A stretch of 64,000 bases of DNA from Nocardioides pini (GCF_026712185.1 NZ_JAPPUX010000005.1:422262-486261); one strand, 5' to 3'. Positions 7,385 through 15,975 are shown, counted from the first letter of the stretch. The notes: generated by a model from the sequence alone, not told the origin. A program made the numbers and translations.

Positions 7385-8473
7385 TCACCCGGACGTCTGG
7401 TTGCCGCCTCCCTTGCCGGGGTTGCCGGAGCCGGCGGAGCTGCCCGCTCCGCCCGAGCCGTCGGGCGTCGGGAGGTCGGACGGCTTGCCCGGGGTCGGGG
7501 TCGGCGTGCCGGTCGGCTTCCCCGGTGAGGCCGTGGTCTCGGTGGGCGTCGGTCCGGTCGGGGTGGGCTTGGTGGGGCTCGAGTGCGGGGTCGGCGGGGG
7601 CTTCGTCGGGCTGGGCTTCGTCGGGCTCGGCTTCGTCGGCGTGGGCTTCGTCGGGCTCGGCTGCGTGGTGGGCGTGGGCCGGTCGGTGGGCTTGCCGGTC
7701 TCCTTCGGCGGGCCGATGAGGTCGACGCAGTAGGTGGCGATGCGGTCGACGCCGCCGGCCTGGGCCGCGAGCGCGAGGAACGCGGCGCTGTCGAGCGACG
7801 AGCCGGGGTCGGAGCGGTCGGTGGCCTGGAAGGCGCGGCACAGCCCCTCGAAGTTCGGCGTGGGGCCGGCCGGTCCGTCGGACGTCTCGGAGGGAGTGGC
7901 CGAGGGGGACCCGGACGGCGCCTGGGACGTGCTCGCGGACGACGGCGAGGACGGGGATCCGGGTGAGGTGGACGAGCCGGTCGACCCCGAGGCGGTGGAC
8001 GAGTCGCTGCCGTCGGTCGCGGAGCTGCCGCTTTCGCCGGCGCTCGCGGAGCCGGCCGCGCTGCCCGGAGCGTCGCCCGCGGACTCGCTGGCACGGTCGG
8101 ACGCCTGGCCGGGGAGGGCGGGCAGGCCCGGGAGCCCGGGGAGGTCCGGCAGGCCCGGCAGGTCGGTGGAGCTGGCGAGCGCGAAGCCACCCGAGGTGAG
8201 GGCCACCACGGCACCGGTCGCGACGACGGCCCGTACGGCGGCTCGGCTCCCGAGGCGCGAGGGTGAGACGTAGCCGCTGCGGGACGACGGCGGCGGCGCG
8301 AGCCGCGCGGCCTGGAAGGCGGCCGCGGCCTGGTCCTCGCGGCGCAGCTCGCTGGGGTGCGCCGGCGCGCCGGCGGCGGTGAGGGCCCAGCCGAGGACGT
8401 CGTCGTGCTCCGCGGGCGCGTCGAGCAGGCGCTCGGCGTCGCGGCGGGACAGGCGGGGGTCCGGGGTGCTCAT
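7385..8473 (-). CDS. Single-pass membrane protein, candidate anti-sigma factor
   Basis: 362 aa. Residues 1-76 are predicted cytoplasmic and charged (RLSRRDAERLLD... SELRREDQAAAAFQAARLAPP). One membrane helix follows (about 77-100, VRAVVATGAVVALTSGGFALA), then an outside region of low complexity: Ser/Gly/Thr-rich, a short folded-looking piece (FEGLCRAFQATDRS... YCVDLIG, two Cys) and Pro/Thr/Lys repeats of the TKPSP type. It starts 34 bases after an ECF sigma gene on the same strand. That position and topology fit a membrane anti-sigma factor, but I see no recognised anti-sigma domain, so this is inference. Confidence 0.7.
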   Translation of the reverse strand: MSTPDPRLSRRDAERLLDAPAEHDDVLGWALTAAGAPAHPSELRREDQAAAAFQAARLAPPPSSRSGYVSPSRLGSRAAVRAVVATGAVVALTSGGFALASSTDLPGLPDLPGLPGLPALPGQASDRASESAGDAPGSAAGSASAGESGSSATDGSDSSTASGSTGSSTSPGSPSSPSSASTSQAPSGSPSATPSETSDGPAGPTPNFEGLCRAFQATDRSDPGSSLDSAAFLALAAQAGGVDRIATYCVDLIGPPKETGKPTDRPTPTTQPSPTKPTPTKPSPTKPSPTKPPPTPHSSPTKPTPTGPTPTETTASPGKPTGTPTPTPGKPSDLPTPDGSGGAGSSAGSGNPGKGGGNQTSG

Positions 8474-8507
8474 CTCACTCCCTTCAGCGTCACGGCAGTC
8501 ACAGGTG

Positions 8508-9059
8508 TTACGGCTCCTCGGCGATTCGCTTGGCCAGCTGCTTGAGGCCGCGGTGGGCCGCGGCGCGCACGGCGCCGGGTCGCTTGCCGAGGATGCGGGC
8601 GGCGGTGGGGGCGTCGAAGCCGAGCACCGTCCGCAGCATGATCGCCTCGGCCTGGTCGCGGGGCAGGCTGCCGATCAGCCGGATGACGGCCTCGGAGTCG
8701 ATCCGCCCGACGGCCTCGGCCTCGACGTCGACGTCGTCCGGCAGGTCCGCGAGGTCGTCGACCGACTCGTCGGCGACCGGCCGGCGCCGGGCGTGGCGCA
8801 GGTGGTCGAGGGCGCGGTTGCGGCCGATCGTGGTGATCCACCCGCGGAAGCCGTCGGCGTCGCCGCTGAACCGGTCGAGGTCGCGGAAGGCCTGGGACCA
8901 GGCCTCGCTCGCGACGTCCTCGGCCTCGGCGGGCCCGACCAGGACGGTGAGGTAGCGCAGGAGCGGTGGCTGGACGTGGCGGTAGACGACGCGGAACGCC
9001 GCCTCGTCCCCCGCCTGCATCGCCTCGACGGCGCAGTCGAGCCCCTCCTGCTCACCCAC
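8508..9059 (-). CDS. ECF-type RNA polymerase sigma factor
   Basis: 183 aa. Sigma region 2 is at about residues 12-95 (DEAAFRVVYRHVQPPLLRYL... AEDVASEAWSQAFRDLDRF... FRGWITTIGRNRALDHLRH), followed by an acidic linker (ADESVDDLADLPDDVDVEAEA) and region 4 (about 125-175, LIGSLPRDQAEAIMLRTVLGFDAPTAARILGKRPGAVRAAAHRGLKQL) with its helix-turn-helix. It starts at GTG 9059. The downstream gene (34 bases) encodes a single-pass membrane protein that is the natural candidate for its anti-sigma factor. This is a different sigma system from the SigK-like one at 15335. Confidence 0.93.
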   Translation of the reverse strand: MGEQEGLDCAVEAMQAGDEAAFRVVYRHVQPPLLRYLTVLVGPAEAEDVASEAWSQAFRDLDRFSGDADGFRGWITTIGRNRALDHLRHARRRPVADESVDDLADLPDDVDVEAEAVGRIDSEAVIRLIGSLPRDQAEAIMLRTVLGFDAPTAARILGKRPGAVRAAAHRGLKQLAKRIAEEP

Positions 9060-9132
9060 CGCCGCATTGTCACCCGAGGTCGGTCGCCGGGCGTGCAGAA
9101 CCCCCCAGCCGGTGCCCGGGATCTCCGGCGGC

Positions 9133-9906
9133 TCAGGCGCGCGGGGGACGCGGGACGAACAGCGGCACGCGGGCGGCGTACGCGTCCCACCCCTCGCGCT
9201 GCGACATCGTCCGCTCCAGCAGCCGGGCGCCGGTCACGTTGCGCACGAAGTACGTCATCGCCGCGGGCGCCCACACGGTGAGCAGACCCGGGAGCCAGCC
9301 CAGGGCTAGCGCACCGGCGATCCACAGGCCCCACCACACGCTGGCGTCACCGAAGTAGTTGGGGTGCCGGCTCCAGCCCCAGAGGCCCGTGTCCAGGATC
9401 TTCGGGCGGGTCTCGCGCGGCTGGGCCTTGTAGGCCTCGAGCTGCGCGTCGCCGACGACCTCGAAGAAGACGCCCACCGCCCAGACGGCCACGCCGATCC
9501 ACACGACGGGCCACCAGCGGACGTCGTACGCCGCTGCGACCTGGATGGGCGCGGAGACGAGGAACGCGACGACGGCCTGCGTCAGGAAGACCCGCGTGAT
9601 GACGCGGCCCGCGCCGCTGGACCAGCCGGGACCGCCGAGCATCTTCTCGTAGCGCGGGTCCTCGCCGTGTCCGCGGGAGCGGCGTGCGATGTGCCACGCG
9701 AGGCGACCGCCCCACGCGACGACGAGGGCGGCGAGGAGCCAGGAGTGGGGGTCGGGCCACAGGAGGGCCAGGATGAGGGCGATCGCGACGAAGGCGAGTC
9801 CCCATGCCACGTCGACCACGGCCACCCGGTCCTGGCGGCGGCTGATCGCCGCCGTCGACCCCATGACGACGGCGGCGGCGAGGAACGCCACCAGCGCGGC
9901 GCTCAC
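9133..9906 (-). CDS. DUF1295 membrane protein (steroid 5-alpha-reductase-like)
   Basis: 257 aa, about six membrane helices. The C-terminal half has the isoprenylcysteine methyltransferase/5-alpha-reductase-type signature: RPKILDTGLWGWSRHPNYFGDASVWWGLW, ending in YAARVPLFVPRPPR. The DUF1295 family is thought to be NAD(P)H-dependent reductases of lipids; the substrate is unknown. GTG 9906 overlaps the previous stop as GTGA, so it is translationally coupled. It is the last gene of the eight-gene SigK-like block; a DUF1295 gene is also in the mycobacterial sigK locus (Rv0446c, from memory). Confidence 0.9.
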   Translation of the reverse strand: MSAALVAFLAAAVVMGSTAAISRRQDRVAVVDVAWGLAFVAIALILALLWPDPHSWLLAALVVAWGGRLAWHIARRSRGHGEDPRYEKMLGGPGWSSGAGRVITRVFLTQAVVAFLVSAPIQVAAAYDVRWWPVVWIGVAVWAVGVFFEVVGDAQLEAYKAQPRETRPKILDTGLWGWSRHPNYFGDASVWWGLWIAGALALGWLPGLLTVWAPAAMTYFVRNVTGARLLERTMSQREGWDAYAARVPLFVPRPPRA

Positions 9907-11228
9907 CACCTGCGCACCGCCGGCAGGTCGTGCGGGGCCCCGGGGCGCACGGCCAGGACCTGGTCGACGCCCATCCGGCCGTCGCGGAAGGCGAGTGCCC
10001 CACCGACGAGGTAGAGCCGCCAGACGCGGACGACCTCCTCCCCGACCAGCTCGCGGAGCCGGGGGAGGTGGGCCTCGAAGTTGGCCGTCCAGCCCGCGAC
10101 CGTGAGGACGTAGTGCTCGCGCATCGCGTGCACGTCGCGCACCTCGAGCCCGCCCGCCTCGATCAGCCCGACGGTCTCGCCCACCGGCCGCATCGTCATG
10201 TCGGGCGCGATGAACGACTCGATGAACGGGCCGCCGCCCGGGTGCCTGCCACCGCCGGCTCCCTGGCGCGACATCTGCTGGACCAGCACGCGCCCGCCCG
10301 GGCGGACCGAGCGGCGCAGCACCTCCACGTAGGTCGGGTAGTTGCGCGCGCCGACGTGCTCGCCCATCTCCAGGGAGCCGACCGCGTCGAAGTGGTCGCG
10401 CTCGGGGACCTCGCGGTAGTCCTGCAGCCGGATCTCGACCCGGTCCTGCAACCCGCGCTCGGCGATCCGGGCGTCGATGAACCTCTTCTGCTCCGCCGAG
10501 ATCGTCACCCCGGTGACCCGTGCGCCGAAGTGCTCGGCGGCGTGCAGTGACAGGGAGCCCCACCCGCACCCGACGTCGAGCATCCGCATGCCCGGCTGGA
10601 GCCCGAGCTTGGTGCAGACAAGGTCGAGCTTGGCGCGCTGCGCCTCCTCGAGGGAGACGTCCGGGGTGGCGTGGTAGCCGCAGCTGTAGGCCATCTGCGG
10701 CTCGAGGACGAGGGAGTAGAACTCGTTGGAGAGGTCGTAGTGGTGGCTGATCGACGAGCGGTCGCGGGCGAGGCTGTGCAGCCGGCCCGTGACCCGCGCC
10801 TGCGAGACCGGGGGCGTCGGGGGACGGCCGAGCGCGCCGAGACCCGCGGCGGTGCGGACCGCGTCGACCAGGGCGCGGGGCGAGAGGCGTACGCCCGACA
10901 GCCCGCGCTCGGCGCCCACCGCGAAGGCGTGGGTGAGGGCGGAGCCGAGGTCCCACCCGTCCTGCTCGGGGACGTCGAGCTCACCGGTCACGTAGGCCTG
11001 CGCGGCGCCGAGCTCGCCCGGGTGCCACAGCAGCCGGCGCAGCGCGTCGGGGGAGCGCAGCACGACGATCGGGGCGCCCGCAGGTCCGGCGACCGAGCCG
11101 TCCCACGCCTGCAGGCGCACCGGCAGGTCGCCTCCGATGAACGGGCGGACGGCCGCGGCAAGGCGGTCGGCGACGCCGGCGGACGTCGGGCGGGTGGTGG
11201 TGGGCGCGGTCTGGGTCACGGGTCTCAC
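9903..11228 (-). CDS. Cyclopropane-fatty-acyl-phospholipid synthase-type SAM methyltransferase (second copy)
   Basis: 441 aa. The N-terminal cap resembles Cfa (RLQAWDGSVAGPAGAPIVVLRSPDALRRLLWHPGELGAAQAYVTGELDV, about 35-85). The catalytic domain has SISHHYDLSNEFYSLVLEPQMAYSCGYH, SAM motif DVGCGWGSLSLHAAEHFGARVTGVTIS, LQDYREVPERDHFDAVGSLEMGEHVG and the C-terminal HYVLTVAGWTANFE. It should transfer a methylene or methyl group from SAM to the double bond of a membrane-lipid acyl chain. GTG 11228 overlaps the previous stop (GTGA); a GTG at 11219 is an alternative. Of the two tandem copies this one is closer to classical Cfa. Confidence 0.93.
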   Translation of the reverse strand: MRPVTQTAPTTTRPTSAGVADRLAAAVRPFIGGDLPVRLQAWDGSVAGPAGAPIVVLRSPDALRRLLWHPGELGAAQAYVTGELDVPEQDGWDLGSALTHAFAVGAERGLSGVRLSPRALVDAVRTAAGLGALGRPPTPPVSQARVTGRLHSLARDRSSISHHYDLSNEFYSLVLEPQMAYSCGYHATPDVSLEEAQRAKLDLVCTKLGLQPGMRMLDVGCGWGSLSLHAAEHFGARVTGVTISAEQKRFIDARIAERGLQDRVEIRLQDYREVPERDHFDAVGSLEMGEHVGARNYPTYVEVLRRSVRPGGRVLVQQMSRQGAGGGRHPGGGPFIESFIAPDMTMRPVGETVGLIEAGGLEVRDVHAMREHYVLTVAGWTANFEAHLPRLRELVGEEVVRVWRLYLVGGALAFRDGRMGVDQVLAVRPGAPHDLPAVRRW

Positions 11229-12574
11229 CCGTCCTCGCGGCCGAAGGTGAGCTGGGAGACGTCGAGGTAGCCGCTGGCGAAGCCGGCCTGCGAGTAGGCG
11301 AGGTAGAAGTGCCACACCCGGACGAACAGGTCGTCGAAGCCGAGCGCGAGGACGGCGTCGCGCTGGGCGAGGAACCGCCGGTCCCAGCGCCGCAGCGTCT
11401 CGGCGTAGTGGCTGCCCATCGCGAGCTGCCCGGTCAACCGGAGCGTGGTCTCGCCGCGGGTGACCTGGTCGATCGCCTCGACGCTGGGCAGGAAGCCGCC
11501 GGGGAAGATGTACTTGTTGATCCAGGTGTGGCCGCCGCGGGTGGCGAGCATCCGGTCGTGCGGCATGGTGATCGCCTGGATGGCGACGCGGCCGCCGGGC
11601 GCCAGCACGCGGTCGATGGTCCCGAAGTAGGTGCCCCAGAACTCGTGGCCGACGGCCTCGACCATCTCCACCGACAGCACGGCGTCGTACGTCGCCCCGG
11701 TGGCCGCGAGCGCGCGGTAGTCCATCAGCTCGACGCGGACGCGGTCGGCGAACCCGGCGGCGGCGATCCGCTCCTCGGCCAGCTCGAGCTGCTCGACCGA
11801 CAGCGTGATCGTGTGGACCGTCGCGCCGCGACGGGCGGCCCGGATCGCGAGCTCGCCCCATCCGGTGCCGATCTCGAGGACCCGGGTGCCGGCGGTGACG
11901 CCGGCCTCGTCGAGGAGCCGCTCGAACTTGCGGCCCTGGGCCTCGGCGAGGTCCGGGTGGTGCAGCGTGGGGTCGGGGTCGTCAGAGGGCTCGGGCGGGG
12001 TGGCGACCAGGTGGTCTGCGACGGAGCCGGGGCCCTGCGCGGCCGGGCGGACGGAGGTGTCGAACAGCGCGGACGAGTAGGCCAGCGTCTCGTCGAGGAA
12101 GAGCGCGAAGAGGTCGTTGGACAGGTCGTAGTGGTGCGCGACGTTGGCCTGGCTGTTGGCCTCGGTGCTGCGCTGGTGGCTGGGCAGCCGAGGGGTGACG
12201 AGGGCGCGGAGCCGCTGCAGCGGCTCGGGGACCAGGGTCGCCATCCGGGCCGCCGGCACGGTGAGGAAGCCGGCCAGGTCCTCGGCGTCCCACGCGCCGG
12301 TCAGGTAGGCCTCGCCGAAGCCGATCAGGCCGTCGCGGCCCACCCGGGCGTAGAACTCCTCCGGCCGGTGCAGGCGCATCAGCGGTCCGCCCCGTCCGTA
12401 GCAGCGTCCGGACGGCTCCTCGACGACGGTGACGTCGAGTCGGGCGACGGCGGCGCGGAAGAGACGGCGCGCGACGGCCGCCGAGACCGCGGTGCGGGGC
12501 CCGGGCGGGAGCTGCTCGAGGGCGGGCATGCCCTGCGTGCGCTCCTGCTGGTCGTGGTTCTTCTCGAGGGTCAC
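11225..12574 (-). CDS. Cyclopropane-fatty-acyl-phospholipid synthase-type SAM methyltransferase (first copy)
   Basis: 449 aa. It has the Cfa-like cap (VVEEPSGRCYGRGGPLMRLHRPEEFYARVGRDGLIGFGEAYLTGAWDAEDLAGF) and the catalytic core NVAHHYDLSNDLFALFLDETLAYSSALF, EIGTGWGELAIRAARRGATVHTITLS, DAVLSVEMVEAVG, ITMPHDRM and WINKYIFPGGFLPS. Compared with its neighbour it carries an extra 30-40 residue acidic/proline insert (about residues 165-200, ending TLHHPDLAEAQGRKFERLL). It resembles the mycobacterial UfaA1 branch (from memory). GTG 12574 overlaps the stop of the FAD-DUF1365 gene as GTGA. Two divergent tandem copies suggest two sequential or alternative lipid modifications. Confidence 0.92.
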   Translation of the reverse strand: MTLEKNHDQQERTQGMPALEQLPPGPRTAVSAAVARRLFRAAVARLDVTVVEEPSGRCYGRGGPLMRLHRPEEFYARVGRDGLIGFGEAYLTGAWDAEDLAGFLTVPAARMATLVPEPLQRLRALVTPRLPSHQRSTEANSQANVAHHYDLSNDLFALFLDETLAYSSALFDTSVRPAAQGPGSVADHLVATPPEPSDDPDPTLHHPDLAEAQGRKFERLLDEAGVTAGTRVLEIGTGWGELAIRAARRGATVHTITLSVEQLELAEERIAAAGFADRVRVELMDYRALAATGATYDAVLSVEMVEAVGHEFWGTYFGTIDRVLAPGGRVAIQAITMPHDRMLATRGGHTWINKYIFPGGFLPSVEAIDQVTRGETTLRLTGQLAMGSHYAETLRRWDRRFLAQRDAVLALGFDDLFVRVWHFYLAYSQAGFASGYLDVSQLTFGREDG

Positions 12575-14604
12575 TGGACGCCCTCCTGTCGATGGGTGGG
12601 ACGGGGACGGACCGCGAGCCGGCGGGCCCAAAGCCAGGTGCCGTGCGCGCGGATGAGCGCGCTGCCGCGCAGCGTCGCTCCGATCGTCCGGAGGACGGGT
12701 ACGTCGCTCCGGGTGCCGGTGAGGCTCGCGCTGAAGGGCGCGGCCCCGCCGTCCTGGCCACGGAGCGTGACCGCGATGTCGAGGCGGTCGGTGGGGACCG
12801 GCACGGCGACGTCGTACGTGCCGTCGACGCCGTGGAAGGGCGAGACGTACATCGCCTTGTCGGTGCGGGCCCGGCCCTGCGCGTCGGGGTGGACGAGGTA
12901 GGCGTGCCGGTCGCCGTAGGTGTTGTGCACCTCGACGACCACGCCCGCCGGGCGGGCCCGGTCGTCGAAGCACCAGAACACGCTGATCGGGTTGAAGCAG
13001 TGGCCGAGCGAGCGGGGGTGGGCGGCCATCAGGATGGTCCCGGGACGCTCCCCGTCGCCGAGCGAGACGCCGTTGTCGGCGAGGAACGACTCGACGTTGT
13101 CGCGCAGCGTGGTGCCCGGCCGGCCGAGGTGGTCGCGCGCCTCGAAGCGCGCCAGCGCGCCGTGGTCGGGCAGGTCGTCGAGGTCGACGAGCCAGAACGT
13201 GGACCGGTGCTCGAAGCTGCGCCGGAACGGGCTGCGGCGGGTGTGGCGGATGGTGGTCTCGAAGCGACCCGGCCGCGGCAGCGTCGCGGTCGTGCGCTCC
13301 CAGGGCAGGGCGAGGTGGGTGGCGGCCGCCAGGCCCGACCGTGCGCCGTCCTCGTGGAAGCCCCACCCGTGGTAGGCCCCGGCGAAGGCGATCCGCGCGG
13401 TGTGGATCTCCGGCAGGCGCCTGGACGCGGCCACCGACGCCGGGGTGTAGAGCGGGTGCTCGTACTCCATCCGGTCGATGACGCTCGCCGGGTCGACGAG
13501 GTCCTCGCCGCCCAGGGTGACGAGGTAGTGGGTGTCGGTGGGCAGTCGCTGCAGGCGGGTGAGGTCGTAGGTGACGGTGACTCCGCCGGTCAGGTCGTCC
13601 GCCGGGCGGTGGAAGTTCCAGGACGCCCGGGCGCCGGGTGCCGTCGGCAGCAGCGAGGTGTCGGTGTGGAGGAGCGCGGTGTTGCTGCTGTAGGGCAGCG
13701 CGGAGAGGACCTCGCGCTGCAGGTCGGTGGGCGACTCGAGCATCGCGAGGGCGTGGGAGGGGTGCGTGGCGACGACGACCGCGTCGAAGCGGGTGGTCGT
13801 GCCGCTGCCGTCGGTGACCTCGACGCCGTCCGCGAGCTCGCGCACCGACGTCACCTTGGTCTCGAGCCGGACCTCCTGGAGGCCGGCGGCCACCGCGGCG
13901 ACGTACGTCGCCGAGCCGCCCGTGACGGTGCGCCACTCCGGCGAGCCGAAGACGCCGAGCATCCCGTGGTGCTCGAGGAAGGTGAAGAGGTAGCGGGCGG
14001 GGTAGTCGAGGGCCGACGCCGGGTCGCACGACCAGACGGCCGCCACCAGCGGCTCCATGAAGTGCCGGACGAAGCCGGGGGAGAAGCCGCCGTCGCGCAG
14101 GAAGTCGCGCAGCGTCCGGTCCGCCCCTGCGTCATGCGGAGGCGCACCCATGGGTGCCGATCCGGATGACGTGGCGCCCGAGGCGAGCAGCGCCTTCGCC
14201 CGACGGTGAAACCGGGGGATCTCCAGCAGCATCCGCCAGTGTTCGCGCGAGCGCAGCGAGGACCGCTGGGCGAACAGGCCGCGCGCGCCGAGCGCACCGG
14301 CGTACTCGACGCCGGTGCCCGCGTCGCTGACCGACAGGGACATCTCCGAGGGCTGGGTCTCGACGCCGAGCTCGGCGAAGAGCCGCAGCAGGGTCGGGTA
14401 GGTCCGGCGGTTGTGGACGATGAAGCCGGTGTCGATGGCCAGCTCGCCGTCGGGGGTCGCGACGCGGTGGGTGTCGGCGTGGCCACCGAGCCGGTCGTCG
14501 GCCTCGTAGAGGGTCACGTGCGCGGTGCGCGAGGCGACCCACGCCGCGGTGAGCCCGGCGACCCCGGAGCCGACGACGGCGACCTCCCGCAGGGGGATGG
14601 TCAT
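12571..14604 (-). CDS. Fusion: FAD-dependent oxidoreductase + DUF1365
   Basis: 677 aa. Residues 1 to about 420 are an amine-oxidase-like flavoprotein: dinucleotide-binding start VAVVGSGVAGLTAAWVASRTAHVTLYEADDRLGGHADTHRV, then IDTGFIVHNRRTYP, and a C-terminal FAD contact ... AFAGAYHGWGFHEDGARSGLAAA. Residues about 430-670 are a complete DUF1365 domain (IRHTRRSPFRRSFEHRSTFWLVDLDDLP... HPRSLGHCFNPISVFWCFD... SPFHGVDGTYDV). In mycobacteria these are two adjacent genes (Rv0449c and Rv0448c, from memory), so the fusion links their functions. It probably oxidises or desaturates acyl chains next to the Cfa-type enzymes. ATG 14604 overlaps the anti-sigma stop. Confidence 0.92.
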   Translation of the reverse strand: MTIPLREVAVVGSGVAGLTAAWVASRTAHVTLYEADDRLGGHADTHRVATPDGELAIDTGFIVHNRRTYPTLLRLFAELGVETQPSEMSLSVSDAGTGVEYAGALGARGLFAQRSSLRSREHWRMLLEIPRFHRRAKALLASGATSSGSAPMGAPPHDAGADRTLRDFLRDGGFSPGFVRHFMEPLVAAVWSCDPASALDYPARYLFTFLEHHGMLGVFGSPEWRTVTGGSATYVAAVAAGLQEVRLETKVTSVRELADGVEVTDGSGTTTRFDAVVVATHPSHALAMLESPTDLQREVLSALPYSSNTALLHTDTSLLPTAPGARASWNFHRPADDLTGGVTVTYDLTRLQRLPTDTHYLVTLGGEDLVDPASVIDRMEYEHPLYTPASVAASRRLPEIHTARIAFAGAYHGWGFHEDGARSGLAAATHLALPWERTTATLPRPGRFETTIRHTRRSPFRRSFEHRSTFWLVDLDDLPDHGALARFEARDHLGRPGTTLRDNVESFLADNGVSLGDGERPGTILMAAHPRSLGHCFNPISVFWCFDDRARPAGVVVEVHNTYGDRHAYLVHPDAQGRARTDKAMYVSPFHGVDGTYDVAVPVPTDRLDIAVTLRGQDGGAAPFSASLTGTRSDVPVLRTIGATLRGSALIRAHGTWLWARRLAVRPRPTHRQEGVQ

Positions 14605-15338
14605 GTCGCCTCGGTCAGGTCGAAGACGGCGATCGGGTCGCTGGTGGGCTGCGTGGAGCCTCCCTCCGGCTCGACCGTGATCCCGACGGCCGCGGCCGCG
14701 CCGGCCGACCCGTCGAGGACGACGGTCTGGTCGGGGTCGTCGGGCATCAGCCCGGCGGAGACGAACTCGTCACCGTCGATGAACCACAGCTCGTAGTCCT
14801 TGCCCGAGGGGGCGGAGACCATGTCCTCGGTGGTGATCACCGCTCGGTCCTGGGACTTCGAGCGGGTGAGGGTCGCGCGTCCGGCCTCGCCGAGGTCGAC
14901 GAAGACCTCCTGGGCGTCGGGGGCCTGCAGGACCTGCTCGGCGGCGGTGAGGCGCTCGACGTCGTCGGACGGTGCCCAGGGCTGGGTCACCACGGCACCG
15001 ACGCCGACGATGAGCGCGATCGCCGCCGCGACCAGAAAGGGCACCCAGCCCCGCCCCCGTGCTGCCGGGCGGTCGGCGTGGCGCGACGGGTGGGACGTCA
15101 CCTCAGGGGCGAGCGGGCGGACCTGGGAGATGCCGGCGAGGACCGAGTCGCGCAGTGACGCCGGCGGCGGGACCGCGACGGTCTCGGACAGCAGCGCCGC
15201 CGTCTCGCGGAGCTCGCCGACCTCGGCGCGGCAGTCCTCGCACGTGGCGAGGTGCTGCTCGAAGCGCGCACGCTCGAGCTCGTCGAGCGCGTCCATGGCG
15301 TAGGCGCCCGTGAGCTTGTGGATGTCCATCTCACTCAT
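14601..15338 (-). CDS. rskA: RskA-like membrane anti-sigma factor
   Basis: 245 aa. The N-terminal cytoplasmic sigma-binding part (MSEMDIHKLTGAYAMDALDELERARFEQHLATCEDCRAEVGEL) contains His29-x3-Cys33-x2-Cys36, the zinc-binding anti-sigma motif. One membrane helix follows at about residues 100-120 (WVPFLVAAAIALIVGVGAVV), then an outside RskA-type C-terminal domain (VLQAPDAQEVFVDLGEAGRATLTRSKSQDRAVITTEDM... YELWFIDGDEFVSAGLM). It should hold the adjacent sigma factor at the membrane until released by proteolysis. ATG 15338 overlaps the sigma stop (ATGA), and its own stop overlaps the start of the FAD-DUF1365 gene, so regulator and enzymes are translated as one unit. Confidence 0.93.
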   Translation of the reverse strand: MSEMDIHKLTGAYAMDALDELERARFEQHLATCEDCRAEVGELRETAALLSETVAVPPPASLRDSVLAGISQVRPLAPEVTSHPSRHADRPAARGRGWVPFLVAAAIALIVGVGAVVTQPWAPSDDVERLTAAEQVLQAPDAQEVFVDLGEAGRATLTRSKSQDRAVITTEDMVSAPSGKDYELWFIDGDEFVSAGLMPDDPDQTVVLDGSAGAAAAVGITVEPEGGSTQPTSDPIAVFDLTEAT

Positions 15339-15940
15339 GAGGCAACTCCCATCAGGTCTCGCAGGCGGATCAGGCCGTCGCGTATTCGTGTCTTCGCGGT
15401 CCCGAGCGGGACGTCGAGGAGGGTGGCGACCTCGGTGTGCGTGTAGCCGCCGAAGTAGGTGAGCTCGACGGCGCGGCGCTGGACGTCGGTCAGCGTGGCG
15501 ACCGCGCCGCGGACCCGGGCTGCGTCGAGCGACGCGTGAGCGGCTTCCGCGGTCTGGTCGTGGTCGACGGGTGCGGTCTCGCGGTTCCACGTCTCGTCGC
15601 GGGACGTGGCGGCCTCGACCGACCGGACCCGGTCGACGGCCTTGCGGTGGACGATGGTGAGGAGCCACCCGACGGCGCTGCCCCGCTCGGCGTCGAACCT
15701 CGTGCTGGAGCGCCAGGCGTCGAGGTAGGCCTCCTGGGCGACCTCCTCGGCGTGCGCCGGGTTGCGGACGACGCGCAGCGCCAGGCCGTAGGCCCGGGCC
15801 GAGGTCGCGTCGTAGAACGCGGCGAAGGCAGCTTCATCGCCCAGCGCCGCCTGACGGAGCAGGTCGGCCAGCCGGGCCGGGTCGCCCCCGGACGGGGCGC
15901 CCTCGGGCGCCCCGTCCGGAACGGGCCTCACGTGGTCCAC
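15335..15940 (-). CDS. sigK: SigK-like ECF sigma factor
   Basis: 201 aa. Region 2 includes LGDEAAFAAFYDATSARAYGLALRVVRNPAHAEEVAQEAYLDAWRSSTRF and GWLLTIVHRKAVDRVRS. Region 4 includes LTDVQRRAVELTYFGGYTHTEVATLLDVPLGTAKTRIRDGLIRLRDLMG, the SigK/SigL-type helix-turn-helix. GTG 15940 is chosen because AAGGA lies 7 bases upstream and gives a typical ECF length; a longer upstream frame is poorly conserved-looking. The next gene overlaps by four bases and encodes the anti-sigma factor. The name is by gene order and domain type: fasciclin lipoprotein, RskA, FAD/DUF1365, Cfa and DUF1295 genes all surround it. Confidence 0.9.
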   Translation of the reverse strand: MDHVRPVPDGAPEGAPSGGDPARLADLLRQAALGDEAAFAAFYDATSARAYGLALRVVRNPAHAEEVAQEAYLDAWRSSTRFDAERGSAVGWLLTIVHRKAVDRVRSVEAATSRDETWNRETAPVDHDQTAEAAHASLDAARVRGAVATLTDVQRRAVELTYFGGYTHTEVATLLDVPLGTAKTRIRDGLIRLRDLMGVAS

Positions 15941-15975
15941 GTCGTCATCCTTGCTTAGTGGTCGTCGGCCGACGA

